Source of the DNA: an uncultured Litoreibacter sp.
GTDB taxonomy: Bacteria > Pseudomonadota > Alphaproteobacteria > Rhodobacterales > Rhodobacteraceae
Reading direction: 5' to 3'
Assembly (NCBI GenBank): GCA_947504205.1
Contig: CANNGL010000004.1
Span: forward strand, 186,001 to 250,000
Length of the DNA: 64,000 nucleotides
In this document: positions 18,081 through 27,066 of the stretch, one piece after another
Layout of the letters: each line of letters starts with the position of its first letter
Position numbering within the stretch: position 1 is the stretch's first letter
The notes under the pieces: generated by a model
Seen by the model: only the letters and a program-made list of their open reading frames with translations
The model's database searches: none
Told to the model about the DNA's origin: nothing
Made by a program: the position numbers and the translations under genes

Positions 18081-18109
18081 TATATACATGCCGCACCGCA
18101 GCATTTCAA
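18081..18109 (-). promoter_or_regulatory. Phasin promoter (sigma70-like)
   Basis: On the minus strand TTGAAA (18109-18104) is followed by 17 bases and TATATA (18086-18081). The spacer itself is TGC/GCA-rich. It lies 69 bases upstream of the phasin start. Confidence 0.65.
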
Positions 18110-18116
18110 GTTTTTT

Positions 18117-18127
18117 CTGCATTGCAG
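18117..18127. promoter_or_regulatory. Putative PhaR operator CTGC-ATT-GCAG
   Basis: An 11-bp palindrome, CTGC-N3-GCAG, lies seven bases upstream of the phasin -35 element. It matches, as I recall it, the TGC-rich site type described for Paracoccus PhaR at the phasin promoter. Binding is inferred. Confidence 0.6.
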
Positions 18128-18179
18128 CATTGACAGAGTGTCGCAGGGGCAGGCACAGCGGCTTTTGGGGGTTAAGCCC

Positions 18180-19982
18180 TTATTTCTTTGGCAAAACGTA
18201 GGTGCCAGGCGCTGCTGTCAGAACGGGATGGGTGCTATCACCGGGCACGCGGGCTGGTATTTTCTTACCAGATTTCTTACCAAGCCATCCTTGCCAACGG
18301 GGCCACCAGGACCCCTCGTGGAAGGTGGCTCCCTCCATCCAGTCATCTTGATCACCGGACATATCGTCATTGGTATAATGACCGTATTTCTTTTTCGTGG
18401 GTGGATTGATGATGCCAGCGACATGGCCAGACTCGGAGACAATGAAGGTTTTGTCTTTGGAGCCGAATTGCTGAACCCCGGCGTAGCTGCCGCGCCAGGC
18501 CGCGATGTGATCCGTTTCACAAGCCACCGCACAAACCGGCACTTTAACATCGTCGAGACTGAGGGTTTCACCCAGAACCTTCATCTCGCCCTTGGCAAGA
18601 AGATTGTCCTGACAAAGCTGGCGCAGGTAATCCACGACAAAGCGGCCGGGCAAGTTGGTGCTATCCCCGTTCCAGTAGAGCAGATCAAAAGCCGGAGGGG
18701 TCTCCCCCAGCATATAATTACGTACGGCGGGCGCGTAGATCAGGTCATTGGACCGCAAGAAACTGAACGTTCGCGACATGAAGAAGGAGTGCAGATACCC
18801 CTGCTCGGCCACCTGACGCTCGATCCCATCGACGAAATCGTTGTCCAGAAACACGCCCATTTCGCCCGGATCTTCGAAATCGGTGAGTGTCGTAAAGAAG
18901 GTGGCGGATTTGACGGACTTGTCACCGCGCTTGTTCATCAGGCCCAGAACCATCGACAAGGTGGTTCCAGCGATGCAGTAGCCCACGGCATTGACCTGCT
19001 TTTCGCCGGTGATCTTTTTCACTTCGTTGATGGCCGTCAGATAGCCTTCGTCAATATAGTCGTCGATGCCGACATCGGCGTGGCTTTCCCCGGGATTGAC
19101 CCAGCTGACAATGAACAGCGTGTAGCCCTGATCGACAATCCATTTGATTAGTGAATTGGCGGGCTTGAGGTCCATTATGTAGAATTTGTTGATCCAGGGC
19201 GGGAAGATGATCAGAGGTGTGGCATGCACCTTGTCGGTGGTTGGCGCGTATTGGATCAGTTCGAACATCCGATTGCGATAGACAACCGAACCTTCTGTCG
19301 CGGCGATATTCTCGCCCACTGTAAAAGCGTCTTTGTCCGCCAAGGAGACCAGCAGGTCCCCATCATTGGCTTCCAGATCACGCACCAGGTTTTCGAGGCC
19401 TTTGACCAGCGACTCACCATCGGTTTCCACGGCCTTTGCCAAGGCCTCGGGATTGGTGCCCAGAAAGTTGGTCGGGGAAAACATATCGACGATCTGGCGA
19501 GAGAAGAACGAGATGCGGTTGCGTTCCGTTGCGTCAAGCCCTTCGATGTTGGACATCGCATCGGTGATCGCTTCAGAGTTGAACAGGTATTGCTGTTTGA
19601 CGAAGTTGAAATAGGGGTGTTCGTCCCAGAGTTCCGACTTGAAACGGCGATCAGAAGGGCCCTTATCTTCGGGCGCTTCGATCTTCCCTGCAGACAATGC
19701 CTGCTGCGCCTCGACATAGTGTTTTAGCGATTTTCCCCAGTAATTTACCTGTTGTTCGATGATTTTCGAGGGGTTGGTCATCATCTCCGCCATATAGGCG
19801 CTCATCGCTTTGACGTAGATGTCTTGGCTTGGGCCTTGCAGACCCGGATCAGACGCTTTGCGATGGGCCATTGCAGCCACCAAACGCTTGGACAATTCGT
19901 CCATCTTGGCCATGTTCGCATTGAGGCGCTCTAATTTGGCCTCATCAAGATTTTCGTCTTTAACGCCAGTTTTGGTTGTCAT
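18180..19982 (-). CDS. phaC: Class I poly(3-hydroxyalkanoate) synthase
   Basis: Polymerises hydroxyacyl-CoA into PHA on granules. The 600-residue length and single-gene organisation fit class I. The catalytic triad is readable: Cys336 in the lipase-like GYCIAG box, Asp491 in CETDHIAAW and His520 in SESGHVAGI. The N-terminal ~100 residues are the variable helical region, and PPWINKFYIMDL is a conserved family stretch. It is divergent from phaZ across 116 bases that contain a TGC-rich palindrome. The phaA/phaB genes for monomer supply are not in this window. Confidence 0.95.
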   Translation of the reverse strand: MTTKTGVKDENLDEAKLERLNANMAKMDELSKRLVAAMAHRKASDPGLQGPSQDIYVKAMSAYMAEMMTNPSKIIEQQVNYWGKSLKHYVEAQQALSAGKIEAPEDKGPSDRRFKSELWDEHPYFNFVKQQYLFNSEAITDAMSNIEGLDATERNRISFFSRQIVDMFSPTNFLGTNPEALAKAVETDGESLVKGLENLVRDLEANDGDLLVSLADKDAFTVGENIAATEGSVVYRNRMFELIQYAPTTDKVHATPLIIFPPWINKFYIMDLKPANSLIKWIVDQGYTLFIVSWVNPGESHADVGIDDYIDEGYLTAINEVKKITGEKQVNAVGYCIAGTTLSMVLGLMNKRGDKSVKSATFFTTLTDFEDPGEMGVFLDNDFVDGIERQVAEQGYLHSFFMSRTFSFLRSNDLIYAPAVRNYMLGETPPAFDLLYWNGDSTNLPGRFVVDYLRQLCQDNLLAKGEMKVLGETLSLDDVKVPVCAVACETDHIAAWRGSYAGVQQFGSKDKTFIVSESGHVAGIINPPTKKKYGHYTNDDMSGDQDDWMEGATFHEGSWWPRWQGWLGKKSGKKIPARVPGDSTHPVLTAAPGTYVLPKK

Positions 19983-20007
19983 GTGACCTGTTCCGCAATA
20001 CGTTTAT

Positions 20008-20018
20008 GCTGCAGCTGC
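20008..20018. promoter_or_regulatory. TGC-rich overlapping palindromes between phaC and phaZ
   Basis: GCTGCAGC and GCAGCTGC overlap to form an 11-base TGC-rich run in the divergent phaC/phaZ promoter region. Similarity to the phasin upstream palindrome suggests PhaR could bind here. Spacing differs from CTGC-N3-GCAG, so this is weaker. Confidence 0.4.
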
Positions 20019-20098
20019 GAAATAGCGACGCCTTGTTGGGGACGCAAAGCGACGAATTGACATATCGGGCAATCAAGCCCGGGCGAAGGAGCAACCGC

Positions 20099-21382
20099 AT
20101 GCGGTACATGCTAACATATGATTTCATGGAAAGCATGCGTCTTACCAATCAATGGATGGGCGCAACGGCAAAAGCGATGGGTGCACACCCGGCGATGGCG
20201 CTGTCCCCGAACCCGATGATCAAGATGCTGGAAGCCTGGGGCGAGGTGACGGAGCGCACTTTCTCACGCATGGTCGCCAAGCCTGACTGGAACATTCATA
20301 CGGTCGTAGGCGAAGATGGCCGCGACCATCTGGTCGATGCGAAACCTGTCTTGCAACGTCCCTTTGGCGATCTGGTGCATTTCGAAGTGAACGACCGTCC
20401 CGAAAAGGCGCGGAAGATTCTGCTCGTCGCGCCGATGTCAGGCCACTACGCGACGTTATTGCGTTCGACCGTGGCTTCGCTGCTGCCGGATGCGGAGGTG
20501 TATGTCACCGATTGGCACAACGCGCGCGATATCCCCGTTAGTTCCGGCAAATTCGATATTGAAGATTACACGCTCTATCTTGTTGATTTCATGAAAGAGC
20601 TCGGACCGGACACCAATGTGATTGCCGTGTGTCAGCCTGCCCCGCTGGCTTTGGCGGCGACGGCGTATCTGGCTGACGAAGATCCGGCAGCGCAACCCAG
20701 ATCATTGACGCTCATCGGCGGACCGATTGATCCCGATGCTGCCGCGACGGATGTAACAGATTTCGGCCGCCGCATCACGATGGGCCAGTTGGAAGAAATG
20801 GCGATCCAGAGGGTCGGCTTCAAATATCCGGGCGTTGGCCGCATGGTCTATCCCGGTTTGCTGCAACTGTCGTCCTTCATGTCAATGAATGCAGAGCGGC
20901 ACGGCAAGGCGTTTTCGGAACAAGTGATCCGCGTGGCCAAAGGCGAAGCAGCGGAACACGATCATCACAACCGTTTCTATGACGAATATCTGGCAGTGAT
21001 GGACATGACCGCAGAGTTTTATCTCTCAACGGTTGAGCGCATCTTCAAGGGCCGCGAGATCGCGGACAACGCCTTTGTGGTGGCTGGAAAACAAGTTGAT
21101 ATTGGCAAGATCACCTCGGTTGCGGTGAAGACTGTGGAAGGGGCGAATGACGATATTTCTGCCCCCGGTCAGTGCATCGCAGCATTGGATTTACTGACCG
21201 GCCTGCCGGACGAGAAAAAGGCCAGCCATCTTGAGCCCGGTGCCGGGCATTATGGTATTTTTGCAGGCAAGAGCTGGCGGCGGAATATCCGGCCACTGGT
21301 TCTGGACTTTATCGATGCCAATAGCGAAGCGCCAAAACCAAAGCGGCGGCGCAGCAAACCCAAATTGGTCAAAGCCAGCTAA
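20099..21382 (+). CDS. phaZ: Intracellular polyhydroxyalkanoate depolymerase
   Basis: Degrades native PHA granules inside the cell. The 427-residue alpha/beta-hydrolase-fold protein has the hallmark cysteine nucleophile Cys178 in VCQPAPLALAA in place of a serine lipase box, with the conserved VYVTDWHNAR upstream and the HLEPGAGHYGIFAG histidine region near the C-terminus. The C-terminus is basic (KPKRRRSKPK), as is frequent in granule-bound versions. The start at 20099 is set by AAGGAG. It is divergent from phaC, coupling build-up and breakdown at one locus. Confidence 0.93.
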   Translation: MRYMLTYDFMESMRLTNQWMGATAKAMGAHPAMALSPNPMIKMLEAWGEVTERTFSRMVAKPDWNIHTVVGEDGRDHLVDAKPVLQRPFGDLVHFEVNDRPEKARKILLVAPMSGHYATLLRSTVASLLPDAEVYVTDWHNARDIPVSSGKFDIEDYTLYLVDFMKELGPDTNVIAVCQPAPLALAATAYLADEDPAAQPRSLTLIGGPIDPDAAATDVTDFGRRITMGQLEEMAIQRVGFKYPGVGRMVYPGLLQLSSFMSMNAERHGKAFSEQVIRVAKGEAAEHDHHNRFYDEYLAVMDMTAEFYLSTVERIFKGREIADNAFVVAGKQVDIGKITSVAVKTVEGANDDISAPGQCIAALDLLTGLPDEKKASHLEPGAGHYGIFAGKSWRRNIRPLVLDFIDANSEAPKPKRRRSKPKLVKAS

Positions 21383-21394
21383 ATAGCGGCCTTG

Positions 21395-22087
21395 TCAGGC
21401 TTTCAGCCAAGCCTGCATCTCGGTGATCACGGCGTCCGGGGTTTCCAAAGTCGGTAGATGACCCGCCCCCGGGATCACCGACAGCGATGCATTCGGGATC
21501 ATCGTTGCGATAAATTCATGGCGCTGGATCGGGCAGAGCGTGTCATGAGCCCCGCATAGAACAAGCGTTGGCACAGTGATCCTGCGCAATGTGTTTTGCT
21601 GATCCGGACGACGTTGCAACGCGCGGGACTGGCGCACAAACACCCCCTCCCCCAGATCCATTGCCATCTCCAGCACGAGATCGAGAACCGGACCGCGATG
21701 ATCACCCGGAGCCAGATAGTTCGGCTTCATCTCATCGCGCATCACCTCTGGCAACAAACCTGCCATGACGCGTGCAATCTGCGGTTCCCGGTTCGCGGCA
21801 TATTGCGGGGTTTCGGCCAAGGCGTTGGTGTCCATCAGGGCCAGCCGCGACACCCGCTCCGGTGCTCGACGGATCACCTCCATCGCGACGATGCCGCCCA
21901 TGGACAACCCTGCCAAGGCGAAACGTTCGGGGGCGTGGAGTAGCACTTCCTTGGCCATCGCCTCGACCGTGTCATGACGGGTTAACGGGGGCAGATGGAT
22001 GGCTCTCTCCCGGCCGAAATGTTTGATTTGCGGACCAAAGAGCCTGCTGTCGCACATCATGCCGGGAAGAAAGACGAGCGGCTCCAT
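21395..22087 (-). CDS. Alpha/beta-fold hydrolase
   Basis: Cytosolic alpha/beta hydrolase of 230 residues with nucleophile Ser62 in GLSMGG, an acid in CGAHDTLCP and a histidine in PGAGHLPTLE. The start codon overlaps the stop of the upstream MetE-like gene (ATGA), so the two are translationally coupled and probably act on related metabolites; the reaction is unknown. A longer in-frame reading into the upstream gene was set aside because family homology begins at MEPLVFLPG. Confidence 0.82.
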   Translation of the reverse strand: MEPLVFLPGMMCDSRLFGPQIKHFGRERAIHLPPLTRHDTVEAMAKEVLLHAPERFALAGLSMGGIVAMEVIRRAPERVSRLALMDTNALAETPQYAANREPQIARVMAGLLPEVMRDEMKPNYLAPGDHRGPVLDLVLEMAMDLGEGVFVRQSRALQRRPDQQNTLRRITVPTLVLCGAHDTLCPIQRHEFIATMIPNASLSVIPGAGHLPTLETPDAVITEMQAWLKA

Positions 22088-23217
22088 CAGGCGCGCGCCG
22101 CCGCGATCTGGCTGCCTTCGACCAAGGCACCGAGCTTGGCGTAGGCAATATCGGGATCGACGGCGCCAAACCCTGCGAATGTCCCGAAACCGCAATCTGA
22201 GCCGGCCACCAAGCGGTCCGTCCCCATAAAGCCTGTGAACCGGTCGAGCCGCTGGGCCACAACCTCGGGATGCTCCACAAAGTTGGTGGTTGTGTCGACA
22301 ACGCCAGGGACCAAGATTTTATCCTCCGGTATTTCGGCAGCCCGGTCGCGAAACACGGTCCATTCATGGGCGTGGCGCGGGTTGGAGGTTTCAAACAACA
22401 GGTAGCTGGCGTTGACCGACATCAGGGTCGGAAAGACCTTCCCCATATCAATGTCGCAGACATGCGGGCCTTCGTAATTGCCCCAGCAGATGTGCACACG
22501 CACCCGAGACGGATCGATCCCCGCAAGCGCGTGGTTCAGGGCCTCGACATGTGAGCCGGCGATTTTCAGAAACTCCGCATCGGACAGGTCATTGAAAAGC
22601 ATGTGGCGAGACAAGGCGAGATCGGGGCAATCAAGCTGCAGATAAAGCCCGCTATCGACGATGGTGCGGTACTCTTCGCGCATCGCATCCGCCAGAGCTT
22701 CCAGATATTTTTCACGCGTCGGATAATAATCATTCTGCAAAAACAAAGAGATGACGCCGGGAGATGCGGCATTCATGAAACCTTCTTCTCGCCCATGGGC
22801 CGCCATGCCTGCCTTGAGATTGTCGATGTCCTTTTGCAGTTCACCCTGCCCTTTGGAGGCGACCTCACCGGTGCACATGGGGCGGGCATATTGCGGGGTG
22901 CCGCCATCATCGGCCAGACGTTTCAGAAAGGACGGGAACATCTTCAGATCAGCTGGTGCATTGCGAGGGCTGTCGCCGGAAAATCCGGTGTAGCGGTCCT
23001 TCACGTAGGTCGCGTAGCTGATCTTCGAGGTTTCGCCATCCGAGACGATATCGACACCCGCCGTGGCCTGCTTGGCCACGGTTTCGGCGCAGGCTTCGGT
23101 CATGACTTTGTCAAACGCCGCCAGATCGTAATCGGTGCCGTTTTCACGGGCGAAGATCATATCCACGACCTCTTGGGTGCGTGGCAGGCTGCCCACATGG
23201 GTTGTTCTGATTGTCAT
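22087..23217 (-). CDS. MetE-core-like zinc methyltransferase (COG0620)
   Basis: 376-residue stand-alone relative of the catalytic half of cobalamin-independent methionine synthase. The zinc ligands of MetE can all be placed: His242-x-Cys244 (HIC), Glu276 (FE) and Cys342 (SDCGFGT). The THVGSLPR start is also family-typical. The N-terminal half of full MetE is absent, so methionine synthesis from methylfolate polyglutamate is not assured; related stand-alone proteins act on other thiols and methyl donors, including epoxyalkane:CoM transferases. It is coupled to a downstream alpha/beta hydrolase. Confidence 0.82.
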   Translation of the reverse strand: MTIRTTHVGSLPRTQEVVDMIFARENGTDYDLAAFDKVMTEACAETVAKQATAGVDIVSDGETSKISYATYVKDRYTGFSGDSPRNAPADLKMFPSFLKRLADDGGTPQYARPMCTGEVASKGQGELQKDIDNLKAGMAAHGREEGFMNAASPGVISLFLQNDYYPTREKYLEALADAMREEYRTIVDSGLYLQLDCPDLALSRHMLFNDLSDAEFLKIAGSHVEALNHALAGIDPSRVRVHICWGNYEGPHVCDIDMGKVFPTLMSVNASYLLFETSNPRHAHEWTVFRDRAAEIPEDKILVPGVVDTTTNFVEHPEVVAQRLDRFTGFMGTDRLVAGSDCGFGTFAGFGAVDPDIAYAKLGALVEGSQIAAARA

Positions 23218-23274
23218 TGTTCTGTCCCCCTCATTTTTATGTCTTTGTTCAAGTGTCGATGCGATGCAACCGCC

Positions 23275-24240
23275 TTAAGGCACACGGGCAAGAGCTTGCC
23301 CATCCCAGCGCAAAACATTGGCGCATTGATCCGGGATGGAGGCCTTCGCGCACTGACCCGCGGTGGTGTAGCTCCAGATCTCGTGACCACCTGCCGGAGC
23401 GGGTTTCAGTTCTGCCGAAATGCCAAAATAGTTTATCGGCTCGCCACCCTTGGAGGACAGGAACACCTGCACCTGACAATTGGCGGCGCCGCAGAACGGT
23501 CTAGGCAGCGCACCTGCGCATTGGAATTCGGCCCAATCGAGTACGTAATCGGGCTGGCCATCACGATCGATATCGCCCGAGAGCAGCGGCGCGGCGCCTT
23601 TTGCCGGACCCTCGCAGCCTTTTAATATCTCACGATCGACGGCTTGTTTGAGCACATCACCTGTTGACCCGGACGGCGCTGGTGTTGGTGCTGCCGTCCC
23701 TGTCAGGTAAGGCGCGCAGAATTCCTGCATGGCGGTGATGGCTTGCGGGGCATTGCCTGCCGACATGGGAATCGACTGCCCTGCATCGGTATAGATCGCG
23801 CCCGGCTGTCCGGTGGCCAAGGCTTTGATCAACGGATCTTGTGGCGTCAGGTCCTGTATCCAGCTGCCCCAAAGCTCATCAAATCGCAGACTTGGCAATT
23901 TATACCCCAGATCACCCACGATGATCATCACGTCGCTTCGGACGGTGGGGCCAGATGTATTCAGGCCGGTTTGCGGCAATAGGCCGGTCTGTATTTCAAG
24001 ACTCAGAAGACCCGGAGGGCTGATCGGAAATTCATTGGGATCCCCTTGCTGGAACGGCTGGTTCTGGGGGGATCGCCCGCCGCAGAAGATGTCGAGCTGG
24101 TTGGGAAAGCTGCCATAGCGCGCGGAGCCATAATATAGACGGCCATTGTCACTGAGCCAATTAGTCCATGTCTGCGCAGCGACCGGCGTGGCAAAGAGTG
24201 CTGCGATCAGGACCAGTCTAAGCAGCGGTCCATCCTCCAT
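23275..24240 (-). CDS. Secreted protein of unknown function
   Basis: 321 residues with a clear signal peptide (LLRLVLIAALFATPVAAQ). The mature part has at least six cysteines, a Thr/Ala/Pro-rich linker near residue 175 (TAAPTPAPSG), and a short SGDIDRDGQPDYVLDW segment near residue 215 that looks like a single FG-GAP/EF-hand-like calcium loop. No catalytic motif was recognised. Its start lies inside the 3' end of the upstream SDR gene (23-base overlap), so the two may be co-expressed. Confidence 0.72.
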   Translation of the reverse strand: MEDGPLLRLVLIAALFATPVAAQTWTNWLSDNGRLYYGSARYGSFPNQLDIFCGGRSPQNQPFQQGDPNEFPISPPGLLSLEIQTGLLPQTGLNTSGPTVRSDVMIIVGDLGYKLPSLRFDELWGSWIQDLTPQDPLIKALATGQPGAIYTDAGQSIPMSAGNAPQAITAMQEFCAPYLTGTAAPTPAPSGSTGDVLKQAVDREILKGCEGPAKGAAPLLSGDIDRDGQPDYVLDWAEFQCAGALPRPFCGAANCQVQVFLSSKGGEPINYFGISAELKPAPAGGHEIWSYTTAGQCAKASIPDQCANVLRWDGQALARVP

Positions 24241-24979
24241 CGACGAGTATCGACGTGCCTGTAATCAGTGACCCTGCGTCTGAGGCAAGATAGACCACAG
24301 CGCCCATAATATCTTCCACCTCTCCCACGCGGGGGAGTTTGATGTTGTCATCAATCCAGGCCCGTTTGGCCGGATCGCTGAAGGTGGCTTCGGTCAGGGG
24401 CGTACGAATGAAGGTCGGGCAAATGGAATTGACGCGAATGTTCTTCGGGCCAAGCTCGATTGCCATGGCCTTGTTGATGCCCTCGATGGCGTGTTTTGTT
24501 CCACAATAGACGGCGCGCTCCTGCCCGCCCACGTGACCCATCTGGCTGGAGATCTGGATGATTGCGCCGCCACCCCGGCTTTCCATTTGCAAAGCCGCTT
24601 TCTGGGCCAAGAAGTAAGCGGCGCGCACATTGACATTCATCACGGCGTCAAAGTCCTGCTCGGTCGTCTCGGTGGCCTTGGAATGGCGTGCAAGACCGGC
24701 TGAATTGCACAAGATGTCAAAAGGGCCATGCTCATCGAAAGCCGCACTGACCGCATCGATATCGGTCACGTCGAGTGAGATACCCTTGGTGGTCAGACCT
24801 GCCTCCCGCAGGGCTTTGGCCGTCTCTTCCACCTGATCTGCGTTCCGGGCTGCGATCACGACCTCAGCGCCTGCTTCAGCAAGCGCGACGGCGCATCCCA
24901 AGCCGATGCCGCGTGAGCCACCGGGCACGAAAGCGCGTTTTCCATCGAGACGAAAAGAGGGCGTTTTTGGCAAGTGCAT
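24218..24979 (-). CDS. Short-chain dehydrogenase/reductase
   Basis: NAD(P)-dependent oxidoreductase of 253 residues with all classical SDR marks: GGSRGIG (residues 20-26) for dinucleotide binding, NSAG near 92, Ser144/145, Tyr158-x3-Lys162 (YCGTK), and the C-terminal DGGWTAA. It resembles 3-oxoacyl-ACP reductase or gluconate dehydrogenase types; the substrate is unknown. ATG 24979 places GxxxGxG at the usual distance from the N-terminus. Confidence 0.88.
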   Translation of the reverse strand: MHLPKTPSFRLDGKRAFVPGGSRGIGLGCAVALAEAGAEVVIAARNADQVEETAKALREAGLTTKGISLDVTDIDAVSAAFDEHGPFDILCNSAGLARHSKATETTEQDFDAVMNVNVRAAYFLAQKAALQMESRGGGAIIQISSQMGHVGGQERAVYCGTKHAIEGINKAMAIELGPKNIRVNSICPTFIRTPLTEATFSDPAKRAWIDDNIKLPRVGEVEDIMGAVVYLASDAGSLITGTSILVDGGWTAA

Positions 24980-25011
24980 ACGTATTCCCCGACAAGCGGC
25001 TTGAAACCACC

Positions 25012-25653
25012 TCAAGGAATAGCGGGATAAGCGATGCCCTGAAAGGGTGGAAAATCCGCATATCGCTTTTTTCGGACTGCCAGCGTTTCCTCGGGCTCTG
25101 AACCCGCTGCCAAAAGCTTGCCACGCGGTGCGATATAGCTTGAGATTGTGCGCCGGGGCGTCGGCTCCCATGTCAGGTTGAAGGCACAGAGCTTGGGGAA
25201 ATACCACTGTTCGGAATACGGGATGTGGTCGTGGATCCAGTAGGCCAGATCGCGCCAGTCGCGTCCCGCCTCATACTGGGTGGTGAACCACGGGATCACG
25301 ATGGATGCGCCACCAATACGCGCATCCCCCTCTCCACGGTCCCAGATATGACATTCGCCGGGATAGTCGTTTCGCGCGCAGTTCAGCTTATTCTGATTGC
25401 CAAATGTGTTGAGTGATGGGGATCTGTAGCCAGAGCGCACGAAGACGCGGCCAAAAGTGTCCTGCAGGGGATCAAGGAGCTCGGTGCAAAAGGCGCGCCC
25501 CACCTCAATGGCGAGATCGGGGTTTTCAGGGATATTCTGATGTTCGTGGAAGTTGCCGATCTCGGAATACAGGAATTCACGCATCCAGAAGTGTTTTGAC
25601 AAACGCACCCTTCCAAGGGTTTCCAGCGACCACATGGACGCAGGCTTACGCAT
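25012..25653 (-). CDS. Peptidase M15-like protein
   Basis: 213 residues. The segment FVRSGYRSPSLNTFGN (~80-95) matches the M15/DD-peptidase signature that precedes the zinc-binding His, and CHIWDRGEGDARIGG follows with a His and Asp, although with one residue more between them than the usual H-x6-D. A later IHDHIPYSEQWYFPK could hold the second His. No signal peptide is seen. The start overlaps the upstream VOC gene stop by eight bases. Cell-wall carboxypeptidase activity is possible but unproven because of the altered zinc site. Confidence 0.65.
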   Translation of the reverse strand: MRKPASMWSLETLGRVRLSKHFWMREFLYSEIGNFHEHQNIPENPDLAIEVGRAFCTELLDPLQDTFGRVFVRSGYRSPSLNTFGNQNKLNCARNDYPGECHIWDRGEGDARIGGASIVIPWFTTQYEAGRDWRDLAYWIHDHIPYSEQWYFPKLCAFNLTWEPTPRRTISSYIAPRGKLLAAGSEPEETLAVRKKRYADFPPFQGIAYPAIP

Positions 25654-26086
25654 CGTCCCCGTATCCATTCCAGCGAAACGCCCCGTCTTCGCGCAGAGGC
25701 GAGAACGGGTTATGCGCCACCTCCCAGACATGCCCGTCAGGATCGGCGAAATAGCCATGATGGCCACCCCAGAACACGTCTTGCGCTGATTTCAGGATGC
25801 GCCCGCCTGCGGCCTTTGCCGCAGCCAATATCGGAGCGACGTCTTCCTTCTCGCGCACGTTGTGGGCCAATGTCATACCCGAGAAGCCTTGGATGTCTGC
25901 AACCTCAATGCCCAGTTCATCGGCCAAAGCCTGCTTGGGATAGAGGCCGAGGGTCTGGCCAATCAGATCGAACGCAATCACACCGTCAGGGCTGTCCGTG
26001 CGGGTCCAGCCAATGGCCTCATAAAACGCAGCGGCGCGGTCCGGGTCTGCAACACCAAGGGTGACGAGGCTGACGCGCTGCTCCAT
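25646..26086 (-). CDS. VOC-superfamily (glyoxalase-like) protein
   Basis: 146 residues with two beta-alpha-beta-beta-beta halves. The N-terminal VSLVTLGVADPDRAAAFYEAIGW and the C-terminal HHGYFADPDGHVWEV are diagnostic of the vicinal-oxygen-chelate fold, here of the PhnB/DUF-type rather than glyoxalase I. Function unknown. The start overlaps the stop of the alpha/beta hydrolase gene (TGATG), and its own stop overlaps the M15-like gene, so four genes from 27815 downward form one tight operon. Confidence 0.82.
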   Translation of the reverse strand: MEQRVSLVTLGVADPDRAAAFYEAIGWTRTDSPDGVIAFDLIGQTLGLYPKQALADELGIEVADIQGFSGMTLAHNVREKEDVAPILAAAKAAGGRILKSAQDVFWGGHHGYFADPDGHVWEVAHNPFSPLREDGAFRWNGYGDDA

Positions 26087-27066
26087 CACAAGCCCCTGAT
26101 CCAGTCGACCATAATCTGCACCGTTTCGTTCGTTTGACCCGGGCTTAGGATATCACCCGCGATTACATGGTTGAAAGGATCGTCCCCCTCCCCCATCACG
26201 CGTGGCTCCAGCGTGACCGGCCCCCCCCACTTGGTGGTCATCGCCCGGGTGGTTTCAGCGTCAACAACAGCGTCGTCGTCGGAAAAGATGAAAAGGCCGG
26301 GTGTCGTGACGTTCGAGTAATCCCGCTCGCGCGCAAACTTCACGATGGCCGCCATCGGAATCAAGGCCGTGGTCGGGTAGATCGTGGTCCAGTATTTTCC
26401 GTGACCCTCGTTTTGGGGGGCGAAACTGCGCTCAGCCCCTGCCAAAAGCGTGCTGACTGTGCGGGCCAAGGGCCATTCAAGGACAGTGGCGGTCGGGTTC
26501 TTGATCCGGAAATTCGGGGAGACGAAGATGATCCCCTTTAGCGTCTGGACCAATTCGGGATGCGTGGCGCCGATGGCTGCCACCGTACCGCCGGTCGAGG
26601 TTGAGATGATCACCACTTCCCGACCAATCCGACGACCAATGGCCATCGCTTCGGCCAGATCTTCGATCCAGTCGCCTGCGCTTGGCTCATCCAGCGCCAG
26701 CCCATCGCGGCCATGCCCCGCCAGCCGTGCGAAATAAAGGTTTGCGCCCAACTCCTCTGCGACATTGTCCGGCACTGGTCGGATTTCCTCGGACGTGGCT
26801 GAAAATCCATGCAGGTAGACAATGGCCAATTCTGTGGGTGTGCCGGCCTCTCCCGCCCAAACGATCCGCTTTTCGACGCCTTGGGTGATATCTGTGAAGG
26901 GTTCTTCGGCCTTTGCCAGATACACATCGAGGTCATCTGGAAGGATTCTTGGATCGAAGGAAATGTCTAGATCGACCGGTTCGCGCGGCCAAAGAAACCA
27001 AATGGCTGACAAGACCACAACCAAGCCCAGCATAATGCGCCCGAGCCATTTGCCGAATGTTCTCAT
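26086..27066 (-). CDS. Membrane-anchored alpha/beta hydrolase (lysophospholipase-like)
   Basis: 326 residues. A single N-terminal transmembrane helix (LGRIMLGLVVVLSAIWFLW, residues 8-26) leaves the hydrolase domain probably in the periplasm. The nucleophile is in STSTGGT, with YLHGFSAT as oxyanion region and a C-terminal FNHVIAG histidine. It resembles carboxylesterase/monoacylglycerol-lipase-type enzymes; the substrate is unknown. It overlaps the neighbouring hydrolase gene by four bases, forming an operon of two hydrolases, a VOC protein and an M15-like protein. Confidence 0.82.
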   Translation of the reverse strand: MRTFGKWLGRIMLGLVVVLSAIWFLWPREPVDLDISFDPRILPDDLDVYLAKAEEPFTDITQGVEKRIVWAGEAGTPTELAIVYLHGFSATSEEIRPVPDNVAEELGANLYFARLAGHGRDGLALDEPSAGDWIEDLAEAMAIGRRIGREVVIISTSTGGTVAAIGATHPELVQTLKGIIFVSPNFRIKNPTATVLEWPLARTVSTLLAGAERSFAPQNEGHGKYWTTIYPTTALIPMAAIVKFARERDYSNVTTPGLFIFSDDDAVVDAETTRAMTTKWGGPVTLEPRVMGEGDDPFNHVIAGDILSPGQTNETVQIMVDWIRGL

